The translations under genes were made by a program, and so were the position numbers. A stretch of DNA of 64,000 nt from Bacteroidales bacterium (GTDB lineage: Bacteria; Bacteroidota; Bacteroidia; Bacteroidales; Tenuifilaceae): contig JANYLA010000074.1 of assembly GCA_025361485.1 (NCBI GenBank), positions 19,948 through 83,947 on the forward strand, in the 5' to 3' direction. Below the pieces are notes generated by a model. It was given only the letters and a program-made list of their open reading frames with translations. It was not told where the DNA came from and made no database searches. Positions 47,401 through 57,121 of this stretch are shown here, piece after piece (within the stretch, counting starts at the first letter, position 1; each line of letters starts with the position of its first letter).

Positions 47401-47944
47401 GGATTATAAAAATTCGGAAAATTACACCCTTACATTCGTTGCACAAAATGAATACAAATGGTTAAAAGTTAAATTTACGGAATTCTCAACTGAATCGGGG
47501 TGGGATTATTTATACATTTATGATGGGCCAGACATAAATAGCCAACAGATAGTAGGAAGTCCATTCTCTGGGTCTTCATTACCAAGTGAGATAATTTCTA
47601 GCGACAAATTCCTCACATTTCGATTCAAATCCGACGGTAATACTATTTCTAAAGGCTGGAAGGCAACAGTTGAATCCTTTGGATCAACCGATGCGCCTAT
47701 TTTAACAAGCGGCCATATAAAAATATTCCCAAACCCTGTTACAGATCTTCTCACAATTAATTCTGAAAAACCGATCACTCGGTTATCTGTATACAGTACT
47801 TTTGGCCTTTGTGTGCTAAGCAAACCTGTCTTAATGCTAAATCAAACTACCCTATCGTTTGGAGGCTTAACCCCTGGGGTTTATATTTTAATCATCAACT
47901 CTGAAAATTCAATCCCCGAAAAAGCGTTGATTATCAAAAAGTAA
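44492..47944 (+). CDS. Gingipain-like C25 family cysteine protease with CUB-like domain and T9SS C-terminal sorting domain
   Basis: Signal peptide, YPARMIIVCPDSFKTAIKPFIQWKISKGF, FINYTAHGSETSW (His), VVGNCCLSADFGTSECFGEAWI (Cys), CUB-like GWDYLYIYDGPD, C-terminal IKIFPNPVTDLLTINS...LTPGVYILIIN. Confidence 0.92.
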   Translation: MMRFLSLSVSFLLLYSLSFAQVHEIVLNREGVAKKSIAKSKVGIRYTFTHDKIFSKTKTNKEGASFADIWFNNSYPNGEVGSPNLPAYKKLIRIPKGSTPSIKVVSNSEQLINLKENGIDLPIYPNQPSVSKNLDTTKVNFEINKSAYSKKSYSNAPIATLEVLGNLRSATIAQLVVNPIDYNPADGLLKVYNNIDIDVTFEGALSSDLEQEFDAKTYSPYFDATYKSLDQSSKSSYTNHPDLTKYPARMIIVCPDSFKTAIKPFIQWKISKGFTIDTLYKTTETSNQIKTFIQQKYNSATPENPAPSFLILVGDVELIPASETGTETGKKTDLYYASVDGDMFPEMYYGRLSAINKKQLTNIINKIIYYEKYQFADPTYLNKVTLIAGSDDTYNPRAAQPTIKYGTANYFNSSHGFGSINEFGVTIDPNNPNANSSYLGCYDVNRIAVGFINYTAHGSETSWQGPALSNPDILGFSNSNKYPLVVGNCCLSADFGTSECFGEAWIRAQNKGAVTYIGSSPSSYWFEDFYWAVGAFPLVGSNDDGRVPTFAESTTGAYDAPFVSNYVTTGAMVFAGNLAVTQAKNDHYYNEQSISSKYYWEAYNILGDPSLMPYFTEGETNQVNYQPTIVIGETSFTVNALANSYIAISKNNQLIGTAFVANTGVVNVPIVPITSTGNVLIVITRPQTIPIIDTITAITPTGPYLMLNSVTIDDHLANNNGKADYKESFSANLTVKNIGIEDATNVKVKIEGLDHNMFITSNDSISISNIPHSVGVNQVNINSAFSFTVLENIPDQHVVSFTLKFYSDQGSWTSVLQILLNSPILSIGKIKIDDALPGGNGDSTLNSGETCNALVQIINKGHSLAKGIKFHVSVPDSLSSIVTVNNTPTEPFSLEFGSSKTFSFGISIIPNLHQEPLVPFVLQASVVEPSELSQTFEKTIQVVSNESVNMSNNTISTDFTYFYDSGGRDADYKNSENYTLTFVAQNEYKWLKVKFTEFSTESGWDYLYIYDGPDINSQQIVGSPFSGSSLPSEIISSDKFLTFRFKSDGNTISKGWKATVESFGSTDAPILTSGHIKIFPNPVTDLLTINSEKPITRLSVYSTFGLCVLSKPVLMLNQTTLSFGGLTPGVYILIINSENSIPEKALIIKK

Positions 47945-48091
47945 AACAGCTGTTTTTTATTCGTCTCCCCTTTGGGATCATGATGTTATATAGAAAAATG
48001 CTTTAATGCGTAATTTAATAACATAATTATTAGCAATTCTTGGTCTTATAAATATCTTTACATTTGAAGAGTTTATAAACCATGTATTGTT

Positions 48092-51000
48092 TTGAGATCA
48101 AAAGCAATTATTAAAGAAAAAAATACTCGAAGAAGAATTATAATTACGCTGGTCCTAATTATAGCTGGTCTTTCGTCATTTTACAATTATCAATCTATCC
48201 TCGTTAATCAACGATTCAAAAATCAGCTTATCGATTTAAAGATAGGTGAGTTTCGTCAGAATTTGAATACCTTTTACATCAGTTCTGCTGAGGGATTCTT
48301 AGAAAAATCTAAGAACATTAGCACCTCCCCAAAGATATTACAATCGATAAAAGAAAAGGATTCGACCTCCTTTTTTCATTCAATAGAAATGTCAATGAAG
48401 ACAGGGAAGGTTTTTGACAGTAATAATATTCAGGTGTTTTCGTCCGAAGGAATCAACATTTTTGGAGACAGATCAAATTCAGGCATTGAACTGGTTTTAA
48501 AACCAATCGTTGATGAGTTAAGCTTCGATTCTGTAGATCAAAAAATTAAGCTTTGCTCAAATGGCCTATATCATGTTGTAAAATCCTCAATAAATGGAGG
48601 CTATATTGAGATTGGTATTCAGAAAAACGATGGTCTTAAAAAATTAGAAGGGAAAAACGAGATTATTTTCTTTACTCTGCTAGAAACATCAACTATAAAC
48701 AAACTTCCCAAAAATAGCATTCAAACTGTTAATTATAATAAAGATTGGTCGATAATAACCTTTGATAAGGCTGAATGCCTTAGCGTTTTAATTGACAAAA
48801 AGGCATTTGATAAACCTATTTTAGAGAAAAGGAATACCCTTAAAATTAACAGCAAATATTATGCACTTGTAAAAACAGGGACGCTTGTGCAGAGCAACAA
48901 AGAGGCAGCAGGAATAATTGTTGCAGCGGTTGATATTACAAATATTGAAGCTCCTTTCAACAGTTTTCTTATCCGCTCAATACTTTTAACCCTTATAATT
49001 ATTGTATTCTCATATCTATTAATTAGGATTTTCTTTGATCAGCTTCTTGAACGGTTCTTTAAGATTGAGGAAAGCTTTGAAAGAGAGGTTACCGACAGAA
49101 CGAAGAAAATACTTGACACCAATATCGAGCTACATCAGATATTTAACTCAACAGCCAATGGGATTCGAATCATCAACAAGAACTATGATATAATAAGGGT
49201 AAACCAATCCTTTTGCAAAATTTCTGGTACCGCAAGCGATTCAATCGAAGGACAAAAGTGCTACGATATATTCCCTGGCATTTTCTGTCATACCTCAAAT
49301 TGTCCTTTAGATAAAATTCGTGAGGGTGAAAACTCAATCGAAACAGAAGAGGTTAGATTTAAAAAAGGCGGAAAGAAAATCAGATGCCAGTATAACGCTG
49401 TTCCCTTTTTAGGAATGAACGGAGAATTTCTGGGCATAATAGAAGATTTTAAGGATATCACCGAGAAGTGTGAGGTAGAAAACACATTAAGGAGAACCGA
49501 AGAGCAGTTCTCTACCTTTATGGATAGTTTACCTGTTAGCGTATTCATTAAGGATTACGATGGAGTGCTGCTATATCAGAACTCTCATCTCAAAAATGTT
49601 TTTGGATTAGATAATCTTATCGGTAAAAACCTAAGCAAAGAGCTTGCACCTGCCTGGGGAGAAAGAATTGCTCTAGAAGATGATAAAGTTCTTCAACTAG
49701 GTCGAATTGAGCTTGAGGAAACCCTAACCGACAAGGAGGGGCACGATAGAACCTTTGTTACCCATAAATTTAGATTCCCAGGAATAGATAATAACTGGAA
49801 AATTGGCGGAATTTCGATTGATATTACCAAGAAAAAGCTAACAGAACATTTCCTTTACGTTCTATCAAAAGCGATTAAAAACTCTCCGGTAAGCGTTGTA
49901 ATAACAAATCCAGCGGGAAATATTGAGTTCATAAACCCTTCTTTTACTCAGTTAACAGGGTATTCGCTTACCGAAGCAATACATAAAAACCTTCTTGAAA
50001 TGAAGGTTGAATACAACTCGGGTAAAAATCTTATAAAAGCTATTGATTCCGTAAAGAGCGGTGAAGTTTGGAAGGGTGAAATGCATCTTCAGAATATTCT
50101 GGGTGAACACTTTTGGGTACTCGCTTCGTTTGCACCTATATTTAACCGAAAAGGTGAAATATCTCATTGCGTTGCAAGCATGGAGGACATTACCCTTCGA
50201 AAGGAATACGAAAAAGAGTTACTCCTTTCCAAAACAAAAGCCGAGGAATCGGATAAGTTGAAAACGGCTTTTCTCTCGAATCTCTCGCACGAAATTCGAA
50301 CACCGTTAAATGCTATTATCGGTTTCTCATCATTACTAACCGATTCCGATTTATCAGTCTCGGAAAAAAGAAACCTCTCTGATGTACTCTATAAAAACTC
50401 GAACGATCTCTTAAAATTGATAGAGAACCTTATTGAAATATCTGAAATTGAAACAGGTCAACTCACCATAAAAAAGAGCGAATGTAACGTTAATAAGATG
50501 ATTGAAGATTTAAGAACTACTATTCTATCGGATAATAAAAAAGGCAAATCGGTTAAGCTAAATGTTCGCAGAGAGATAAAATCCGAAGACTTCACCATTC
50601 TTACCGATCCATTGCGTTTAAAGCAAATTCTCAATAACCTTATTTCCAACGCATCAAAATTTACCGACAACGGGTTCATCGAATTTGGCTATACCTTTAA
50701 GGACGAAAGAACTTTAATGTTCTATGTAATTGATACAGGAATTGGGATAGAACCCGAAAAACAGAAGTATATTTTCAACCCATTCAGACAAGCTGATGAT
50801 TCCAATACTCGCCGATTTGGTGGCATGGGTCTTGGCTTAGCAATCTCCAAGCATCTTGTCGAAAAGCTTGGTGGCAAAATTTGGCTAACGAGTATCCCAA
50901 ACTCGGGATCAACGTTTTATTTTACCATTCCTTATATACCTGTTCGTTTCAAGTTCGACCCCGAACCTGCCGATGAAATAAAGTCTACCTACGACTGGAA

Positions 51001-51367
51001 GAACAAAACCATTCTGGTTGCCGACGATATTGATTCAAACTATGTGTTTCTTAAAGCAGTAATCAAGCAAACCAACGCCGAGGTTATCTGGGCAAAAAAC
51101 GGTTTAGAAGCAATTGATATAGTAAGAAAAAATCCTGCCATCGATTTAGTTTTAATGGATATTGTTATGCCCGAAATGGATGGCTTTGAGGCGACAAAAT
51201 TAATAAAACTCCATAATAGCAGTATTCCTGTTGTTTGTCAAACAGCTTACCCAACCAACGAGAATATGACTGCGGCACAGGAAAGTGGCTTCGACAGCTT
51301 TATGACAAAACCGATAAAAGTTGATGGAATGCTTCAGGTTATCGATAAATTCTTTTCAAAAAATTAG
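48092..51367 (+). CDS. PAS-domain hybrid histidine kinase with receiver domain
   Basis: TM-flanked sensor region, several PAS domains, HisKA KLKTAFLSNLSHEIRTPLNAIIGFS, HATPase, REC DLVLMDIVMPEMDGF; TTG start. Confidence 0.92.
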   Translation: MRSKAIIKEKNTRRRIIITLVLIIAGLSSFYNYQSILVNQRFKNQLIDLKIGEFRQNLNTFYISSAEGFLEKSKNISTSPKILQSIKEKDSTSFFHSIEMSMKTGKVFDSNNIQVFSSEGINIFGDRSNSGIELVLKPIVDELSFDSVDQKIKLCSNGLYHVVKSSINGGYIEIGIQKNDGLKKLEGKNEIIFFTLLETSTINKLPKNSIQTVNYNKDWSIITFDKAECLSVLIDKKAFDKPILEKRNTLKINSKYYALVKTGTLVQSNKEAAGIIVAAVDITNIEAPFNSFLIRSILLTLIIIVFSYLLIRIFFDQLLERFFKIEESFEREVTDRTKKILDTNIELHQIFNSTANGIRIINKNYDIIRVNQSFCKISGTASDSIEGQKCYDIFPGIFCHTSNCPLDKIREGENSIETEEVRFKKGGKKIRCQYNAVPFLGMNGEFLGIIEDFKDITEKCEVENTLRRTEEQFSTFMDSLPVSVFIKDYDGVLLYQNSHLKNVFGLDNLIGKNLSKELAPAWGERIALEDDKVLQLGRIELEETLTDKEGHDRTFVTHKFRFPGIDNNWKIGGISIDITKKKLTEHFLYVLSKAIKNSPVSVVITNPAGNIEFINPSFTQLTGYSLTEAIHKNLLEMKVEYNSGKNLIKAIDSVKSGEVWKGEMHLQNILGEHFWVLASFAPIFNRKGEISHCVASMEDITLRKEYEKELLLSKTKAEESDKLKTAFLSNLSHEIRTPLNAIIGFSSLLTDSDLSVSEKRNLSDVLYKNSNDLLKLIENLIEISEIETGQLTIKKSECNVNKMIEDLRTTILSDNKKGKSVKLNVRREIKSEDFTILTDPLRLKQILNNLISNASKFTDNGFIEFGYTFKDERTLMFYVIDTGIGIEPEKQKYIFNPFRQADDSNTRRFGGMGLGLAISKHLVEKLGGKIWLTSIPNSGSTFYFTIPYIPVRFKFDPEPADEIKSTYDWKNKTILVADDIDSNYVFLKAVIKQTNAEVIWAKNGLEAIDIVRKNPAIDLVLMDIVMPEMDGFEATKLIKLHNSSIPVVCQTAYPTNENMTAAQESGFDSFMTKPIKVDGMLQVIDKFFSKN

Positions 51368-51402
51368 GGATAATAAGCGTTCAAACGCCCATTATCCCTA
51401 AG
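51366..51402. terminator. Stem-loop between convergent genes
   Basis: GGGATAAT..GCGTTcaAACGC..ATTATCCC nested inverted repeat between convergent ORFs. Confidence 0.55.
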
Positions 51403-51423
51403 ATATTTAATAAACCGGATTTG

Positions 51424-52218
51424 TTATATCCCTGAAATAACCTTTAGCCTTGCCGCTCTCTTCTGTTTTTCATTCAACGTGTCCTTGCTACTAAAGATAT
51501 TCTTCTCCCAATCGCCATACATTGGATTTGGAAGAACGATAAACCGATTTCCAAACTCTTTCCGATTCTGCTCAACAACCGATGTTCCCCAATCCAATCC
51601 TCGGTTTTCAAATACTTCGGATAAATCGTTAAGATTATCGCCAATGAGTAGAACGATTTCAAACTTCTCCGAAATCTTATCTCTACGAGATTTTTTACTA
51701 CTTACATCCTCCTTAAATATCATATTCTCTTTTCGGGCAAATGAAAAACCAAGCGAATCGAGGTTTTTTACAGTTACATCAACCTCCGAAACCTTCCGAT
51801 TGCTTATATAGATTACCTGAACACCCAGAGAATCACAAACGTGAGTAAACGCCACTGCACCTGGTAGCGCTTTAGCTTTTGCCATTGCCGACCACTTTTT
51901 CCATAATTCTGGTGTAAACCCTTTGTTATCAATTATCTCTTGTGCTTCAAAAGGACTATTATCGAGCATCGTTTCATCAATATCAACAACAACGGCCTTT
52001 GGCTTAGCCGATTTTTGTTTTACAAACTCAGCCACTCGCATGCTGGCAAGATTATAACCCTGATAGTATAGCGCTTTCATTTCGGGCGAGCGTTGAAACC
52101 AAATAGTAGCATACATCAAATGATCCTGTGTGCCATCGGCGCTTTCATTTTTCGCCTTATCAGCGCAAGAGGTAATTATTAATGCCCAAAAAATTCCAAT
52201 TAAGATCTTTATTTTCAT
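51424..52218 (-). CDS. HAD class B acid phosphatase lipoprotein (e(P4)-like 5'-nucleotidase)
   Basis: Lipobox ALIITSCA; KAVVVDIDETMLDNSPFE (DxDxT), VIYISNRK, LLIGDNLNDLSEVF. Confidence 0.92.
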   Translation of the reverse strand: MKIKILIGIFWALIITSCADKAKNESADGTQDHLMYATIWFQRSPEMKALYYQGYNLASMRVAEFVKQKSAKPKAVVVDIDETMLDNSPFEAQEIIDNKGFTPELWKKWSAMAKAKALPGAVAFTHVCDSLGVQVIYISNRKVSEVDVTVKNLDSLGFSFARKENMIFKEDVSSKKSRRDKISEKFEIVLLIGDNLNDLSEVFENRGLDWGTSVVEQNRKEFGNRFIVLPNPMYGDWEKNIFSSKDTLNEKQKRAARLKVISGI

Positions 52219-52359
52219 GTTTAACTTTTTGTTTTAAATTCTTTTGGTCAAAGTTATTTTAACTTTTTAAATGGGAAAAACATATTTCGAATAAAAAATG
52301 AATAAGCTTGTAACTTTACAAATACATCGTCGTCCTATACTTGAAACCGAAAATACTTA

Positions 52360-52845
52360 ATGACGGTAACGGATTACAATAAAAGCGTTGATTTATACTC
52401 CGATGGTATTTATCGCTTTGCCCTGAAAACCTTAAAAGATCAGGAAAAAGCGAAGGATATCGTGCAGGATTCATACGAAAAACTTTGGGTAAAACATAGC
52501 GAGGTTTCATACGAAAAAGTAAAATCGTACCTGTTTACCACGGCTTATCACGCATCGATTGATTTAATACGTAAGGAGCAGAAGAAAGGAGAATACGAAT
52601 CATCATCAATGTTTGAAACATCATCGAACGAACAGTACACCGATATTCATGAGGTTTTAAACAAAGCGGTTGAACAGCTGCCCGACATTCAAAAATCAGT
52701 TCTTCTTCTGCGAGATTATGAAGGATATTCGTACGAAGAGATTGGAGAGATAACAGGACTAAACGAATCGCAGGTTAAGGTTTACATTTTTAGAGCACGC
52801 CTTTTTTTAAAAAATTACCTGGTAAGCATCGAGAACATAATATAG
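52360..52845 (+). CDS. ECF RNA polymerase sigma factor
   Basis: LKDQEKAKDIVQDSYEKLWVKH (region 2), LRDYEGYSYEEIGEITGLNESQVKVYIFRARLFLKNYL (region 4). Confidence 0.94.
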   Translation: MTVTDYNKSVDLYSDGIYRFALKTLKDQEKAKDIVQDSYEKLWVKHSEVSYEKVKSYLFTTAYHASIDLIRKEQKKGEYESSSMFETSSNEQYTDIHEVLNKAVEQLPDIQKSVLLLRDYEGYSYEEIGEITGLNESQVKVYIFRARLFLKNYLVSIENII

Positions 52846-52852
52846 CGGTACA

Positions 52853-53884
52853 ATGACAATTAATAGGCTCAATTATGAAGTGTTCCTTGTCGATTACCTC
52901 GATGGTAAGCTAAACCCATCGTTAGCTGCTGAGCTATTACTGTTTTTGGATCAAAACCTAGATATTAAAAATAACCTTGATGGAATTCAAGATGCTGTGC
53001 TCGTTTCCGAAAACATTGAATTTCCGAACAAGTCGAATCTTAAAAAAAAATCGTTCCTCAAGGATGGAATTGATAATGAGTTTGAATACCTATGCATTGC
53101 TTCTGTTGAGGGTATTTTAACAAAACCCGAGAGTGACTCCTTTGAAAACTTTCTAAATGAAGATCAATTAAAACAAGATCAGTTTATAGCATTTCAGAAA
53201 TCAATAATTAAGCCAAATGCAGCCATTACCTATTTGGCAAAACAAGATTTAAAAAGAACTCGAATTATCCCAATTCGTTATTCAAATTTAAGGCTATCGA
53301 TTAGCATTGCAGCATCAATCGCATTAATAGTAGGCGTTTACACTATAGGAGGCCTTATGATTAGCAATGCTCCGTTAGATAAATATGCAAATTCGAATCT
53401 TGCCGAATCGACTTCACCTCCAGCTAAGATAATATCCACCGAAACTTCCAGTGATGTTGAGCCGGTTTACAAAAAAACAGTTGCGAAAAACCTCGAAAAA
53501 AGAATAATTAACTCAACACCCGCAGATAAACAAGAAAAAAAATCGAAGATAAATGTTGAGGAATCGATTCCAAATATCGTTCATCGAATCGATTTAAAAG
53601 AATTACCAAACGAGAACGTTCAGGAGCAAGAACTATTATTGCATATTGCAGCTAAATACGGTGCAACAAATCAAATTAATGAAAATCTTATTGCTCAACA
53701 AGAAATAGGTTCGAGAGAATCAGGTGCTTTTGAGGCAATTCAGTATGGCGTTCGATCGCTCGGGAAGATATTTGGGCGCGATATTAAGCTGAATGCAAAC
53801 AAAGATAAAAAGGGTAATATCGAGAAAATCAGCTTCGAGTCTAGCCTTGTTGCATTTTCTACACCTGTGAGAAAAAAAGATTAG
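52853..53884 (+). CDS. Putative anti-sigma factor / membrane-anchored partner of ECF sigma
   Basis: Adjacent to ECF gene; DYLDGKLNPSLAAELLLFLDQN; single TM (LSISIAASIALIVGVYTIGGLM). Confidence 0.7.
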   Translation: MTINRLNYEVFLVDYLDGKLNPSLAAELLLFLDQNLDIKNNLDGIQDAVLVSENIEFPNKSNLKKKSFLKDGIDNEFEYLCIASVEGILTKPESDSFENFLNEDQLKQDQFIAFQKSIIKPNAAITYLAKQDLKRTRIIPIRYSNLRLSISIAASIALIVGVYTIGGLMISNAPLDKYANSNLAESTSPPAKIISTETSSDVEPVYKKTVAKNLEKRIINSTPADKQEKKSKINVEESIPNIVHRIDLKELPNENVQEQELLLHIAAKYGATNQINENLIAQQEIGSRESGAFEAIQYGVRSLGKIFGRDIKLNANKDKKGNIEKISFESSLVAFSTPVRKKD

Positions 53885-53957
53885 GTGTTGTAACTTTCGA
53901 ATCCACTCACCGTCCTACAATAAAATAAACAGAATATAAACTTTAATATTCAAAATT

Positions 53958-54893
53958 ATGAAACGATTACTATTAATTCTTTTTGGTTTAAGCTTAATCA
54001 CCTCTGCTTATTCACAGGATCCTGAAACCAAGCTTAAAGCTCTTGAAAGCAAGGATTCAACCCTTGAACAACAATCCGATACTTTAAAAAAGTATACTCC
54101 TTCAAAATCTGACTCCACCAAGATTCGCATTGGCAAGCAGTCAATTACTATTATTGATGATGATGAAAGTACGGTCATAAAGTTCCCGAACAGGAGGTAT
54201 AATACTAATTGGAATGTTGAATATAACCATAAGCCTTCTTTTAAGGGGCATTGGGCAGGAGTAGAGTTCGGTATAAATGGCTATATGGATAAAAACCAAT
54301 CAATATCCATGACCGATGATAAGTCATTCTTAGATTTAAAGCAAGCCCGTTCATGGAACTTCAACGTAAACTTTATGCAATATAGCATTGGGTTTGGAAC
54401 AAGTAAAATTGGCCTTGTAACCGGTATGGGTATTGAGTTTAACAACTACCATTTCTCAAACCCTATCTCACTTAAAGTTGATAAGGATAAGTTAAGTTCT
54501 ACCTACGGAATGACAATTGCTGACACGTCCTATAGTAACTTTGACGTAAGCAAAACAAAACTTTCAACAACTCATCTAACAATTCCTTTGCTTCTAGAAT
54601 TTCAAATACCAACGAGCGACCGTGGACATAGAATATTTATATCATGTGGTGTTATCGGTGAGTTGAGAATTGGAGCGCATACCAAAGTCGAATATGATGA
54701 TAAAGGAAAGAATAAAGATAAAAATCGCGAAGATTTTAACCTTTCTACTTTTAGATACTCCTACACAGCACGCATTGGTTACCGAGGTTTAAAACTTTTT
54801 GCAAACTACTCACCGGTTTCATTGTTTGAAAAAAACAAAGGACCAGAAGTTTATCCGTATTCTATCGGTTTAATACTCTTTAATTTCGACTAA
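53958..54893 (+). CDS. Outer-membrane beta-barrel-like protein downstream of ECF sigma
   Basis: Signal peptide, alternating beta pattern, WAGVEFGINGYMD..., terminal aromatic GLILFNFD. Confidence 0.7.
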   Translation: MKRLLLILFGLSLITSAYSQDPETKLKALESKDSTLEQQSDTLKKYTPSKSDSTKIRIGKQSITIIDDDESTVIKFPNRRYNTNWNVEYNHKPSFKGHWAGVEFGINGYMDKNQSISMTDDKSFLDLKQARSWNFNVNFMQYSIGFGTSKIGLVTGMGIEFNNYHFSNPISLKVDKDKLSSTYGMTIADTSYSNFDVSKTKLSTTHLTIPLLLEFQIPTSDRGHRIFISCGVIGELRIGAHTKVEYDDKGKNKDKNREDFNLSTFRYSYTARIGYRGLKLFANYSPVSLFEKNKGPEVYPYSIGLILFNFD

Positions 54894-54915
54894 AACTCTA
54901 AGCGCTTGTTAAGTA

Positions 54916-54940
54916 AAAGCCGCCATCTGGTGGCTTTTTT
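54916..54940 (+). terminator. Rho-independent terminator
   Basis: AAAGCCGCCAtcTGGTGGCTTTTTTT. Confidence 0.85.
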
Positions 54941-55035
54941 TATTTTATAAAACATATATTCGATTACTTGCGTATACTCCTAATAGTAAAATTATTTTTT
55001 ACTTTTGAACCTGATAGCAAACCAATCCTTTTATT

Positions 55036-57009
55036 ATGCAACGGTTACTCCTATCTCTTACCATGGGGCTCTTTTCGTTTTTTAGTATTGCCCAAAACCG
55101 AACAATTGATAGCCTTGTTAACAGCTTAAACAACCTTCGGAATGATTCTTTAGTTTATAAAGGCTATGTGAGAATTGCCGATGCTTACGCCGATAGCTCC
55201 TACGATAAATCGTTGGTTTATTTCAATAAAGCACTTTTATTGGCTGAAAAATCGAGTAAAAGAGAGCGGGTTGCACATGTATACCACAAGATTGGCTCAT
55301 TATACCTCAAGAAAGGGGAGTTTCCAACAGCGCTAACCAACTTCAATAATGCGCTAGAAATACATGAGTTCCTAAATAATAAAAAAGGTGTTGGGCAACT
55401 TCTTAACGATATAGGGTTGATATACAAAACCTGGGGCAAATACGATAAAGCATTAGAAAACTATCTGAAAGCACTTAAAATATTTGATGATATTGGGGAT
55501 GATGTGAATGGGGCAATGGCTTCCAATAATATTGGGCAAATTTTTTACTACCGCGAGGATTACGAAAAGTCGATTATCTACTTCAAAAAATACCTTGATG
55601 TAAACAATAAGAATAAAACCATGAGGGCTGTTGCTGGTGCTGCAAATAACATTGCCAGTGCCTACCTTGAGCTCGACAAACTCGATAACGCCCTTGATTA
55701 TTATATTAAGGCAATGAGGGTATATGATTCCCTTGGAATCAAAGTTGGTGTTGCCATTATTAAGGATAATATTGGCTCGCTCTTCATAAGAAAGAAACAG
55801 TACAACGACGCCTTACTCTACAACTCCGAAGCATCCAAGATATTTGAAGAAGTGGGGAGTAGAACTCGTTTATGTGCTTCGCTTCAGTGCGTGGGATTGG
55901 CTTACACCAAGCTTAACCAACCTGATTTGGCCATTAAAAATTTAAACCGTAGCCTTAAAATCGCATTAAGCCTTAAAATACAAGAAACAAAAAAAGATGT
56001 TTACGAAACCCTTTCGGAAGTATATGCTCAAACAAAGCAATTCGACAAAGCCCTTTTAAATTATAAACTTTTTACAGAGATTAAAGACTCTCTGCTAAAC
56101 TCTGAAACAATTGGTAAAATTGAGACCATTCAGGCAGAGTATGAATCTCAAAAAAAGGAAAAAAATCTCTCAGAGATTAATCAAAAGTTGCATAGTCAGA
56201 AAATTTTAGGGTTGTTATCCGCAGGAATAATTGTTATGTTCCTATTTCTTACTGTATTAATCATTAAAGAGAGTCATCAGAAGAAAAAAACAATTAAACT
56301 CGCTGAAATACAATCCAATACTCTTTACCAAATTATCAACAAATCCAGCCAAAATCTGTTTTTAAACCAAAATGATAGTATTAACACTTCGTCTGTATTT
56401 GATAATTTTTGGCATATCAACTCAAGCAAAGAATTCGACTATTCTTATATCCCTTTCATTAAAGACTCTTATCTGATTATAGCATTTGTGTCAAAAGAAA
56501 ATTCATTTGACAATGAGGATATTATTAGACTATCTGTCTTCGACCTTTTCAACTCATCGAATAGTTTAAGCTTTAACACATCGATTAAAGAGCAGTTCAG
56601 CAATTTTATATCAAATGATGTTACTTGGAAGAATGCTTTTAGCGATCAACAGCTGATAAATGTCGATTTTTGGTGTTATAATAAAGATACAAAACTCCAA
56701 CTGTATAGCGGCATCCTAAGCGCTTTTCATGTTGACAACAACAAAAATATTATAGACTTAAGCAAAAAAAACAATAGTTGGTCAAAGGTTGAAAAAGGCA
56801 ATCGCCTCTATTTCTTAACATCCAAAAACTTAGGCTCATTTATACTGAATGAACAGGAGCATTTTCAGAATACCATAAGCAAAACGATTGAAAAAACCTT
56901 AGACCTCTCATTCAACGACCAAAAAGAAATATTAAGCAATAGTATAGAACTAATTGAAGCAGGGAGTGAACGTTCATTAAATATTTCGGTAGCAGGTTTT
57001 ATTTTTTAA
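55036..57009 (+). CDS. TPR-repeat membrane protein with degenerate SpoIIE-like C-terminal domain
   Basis: Signal peptide, about 7 TPRs, TM (ILGLLSAGIIVMFLFLTVLII), C-terminal region with PP2C/SpoIIE-like spacing but lacking the Asp metal ligands. Confidence 0.75.
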   Translation: MQRLLLSLTMGLFSFFSIAQNRTIDSLVNSLNNLRNDSLVYKGYVRIADAYADSSYDKSLVYFNKALLLAEKSSKRERVAHVYHKIGSLYLKKGEFPTALTNFNNALEIHEFLNNKKGVGQLLNDIGLIYKTWGKYDKALENYLKALKIFDDIGDDVNGAMASNNIGQIFYYREDYEKSIIYFKKYLDVNNKNKTMRAVAGAANNIASAYLELDKLDNALDYYIKAMRVYDSLGIKVGVAIIKDNIGSLFIRKKQYNDALLYNSEASKIFEEVGSRTRLCASLQCVGLAYTKLNQPDLAIKNLNRSLKIALSLKIQETKKDVYETLSEVYAQTKQFDKALLNYKLFTEIKDSLLNSETIGKIETIQAEYESQKKEKNLSEINQKLHSQKILGLLSAGIIVMFLFLTVLIIKESHQKKKTIKLAEIQSNTLYQIINKSSQNLFLNQNDSINTSSVFDNFWHINSSKEFDYSYIPFIKDSYLIIAFVSKENSFDNEDIIRLSVFDLFNSSNSLSFNTSIKEQFSNFISNDVTWKNAFSDQQLINVDFWCYNKDTKLQLYSGILSAFHVDNNKNIIDLSKKNNSWSKVEKGNRLYFLTSKNLGSFILNEQEHFQNTISKTIEKTLDLSFNDQKEILSNSIELIEAGSERSLNISVAGFIF

Positions 57010-57121
57010 TTTGTTATTATACAACAATGAGATTTTATTTAATTTTTTTGCATTTACCTTTTGGAATTACAATCCCTTAACTATTTTTGATGTTCAAAAT
57101 CAACACCTAACATAACCGAGA

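Noticed and set aside
51424-52218. HAD phosphatase lipoprotein as a supplier of substrate to the DeoC BMC
   Set aside because: About 8 kb away on the other side of unrelated genes; no sequence evidence for a link.
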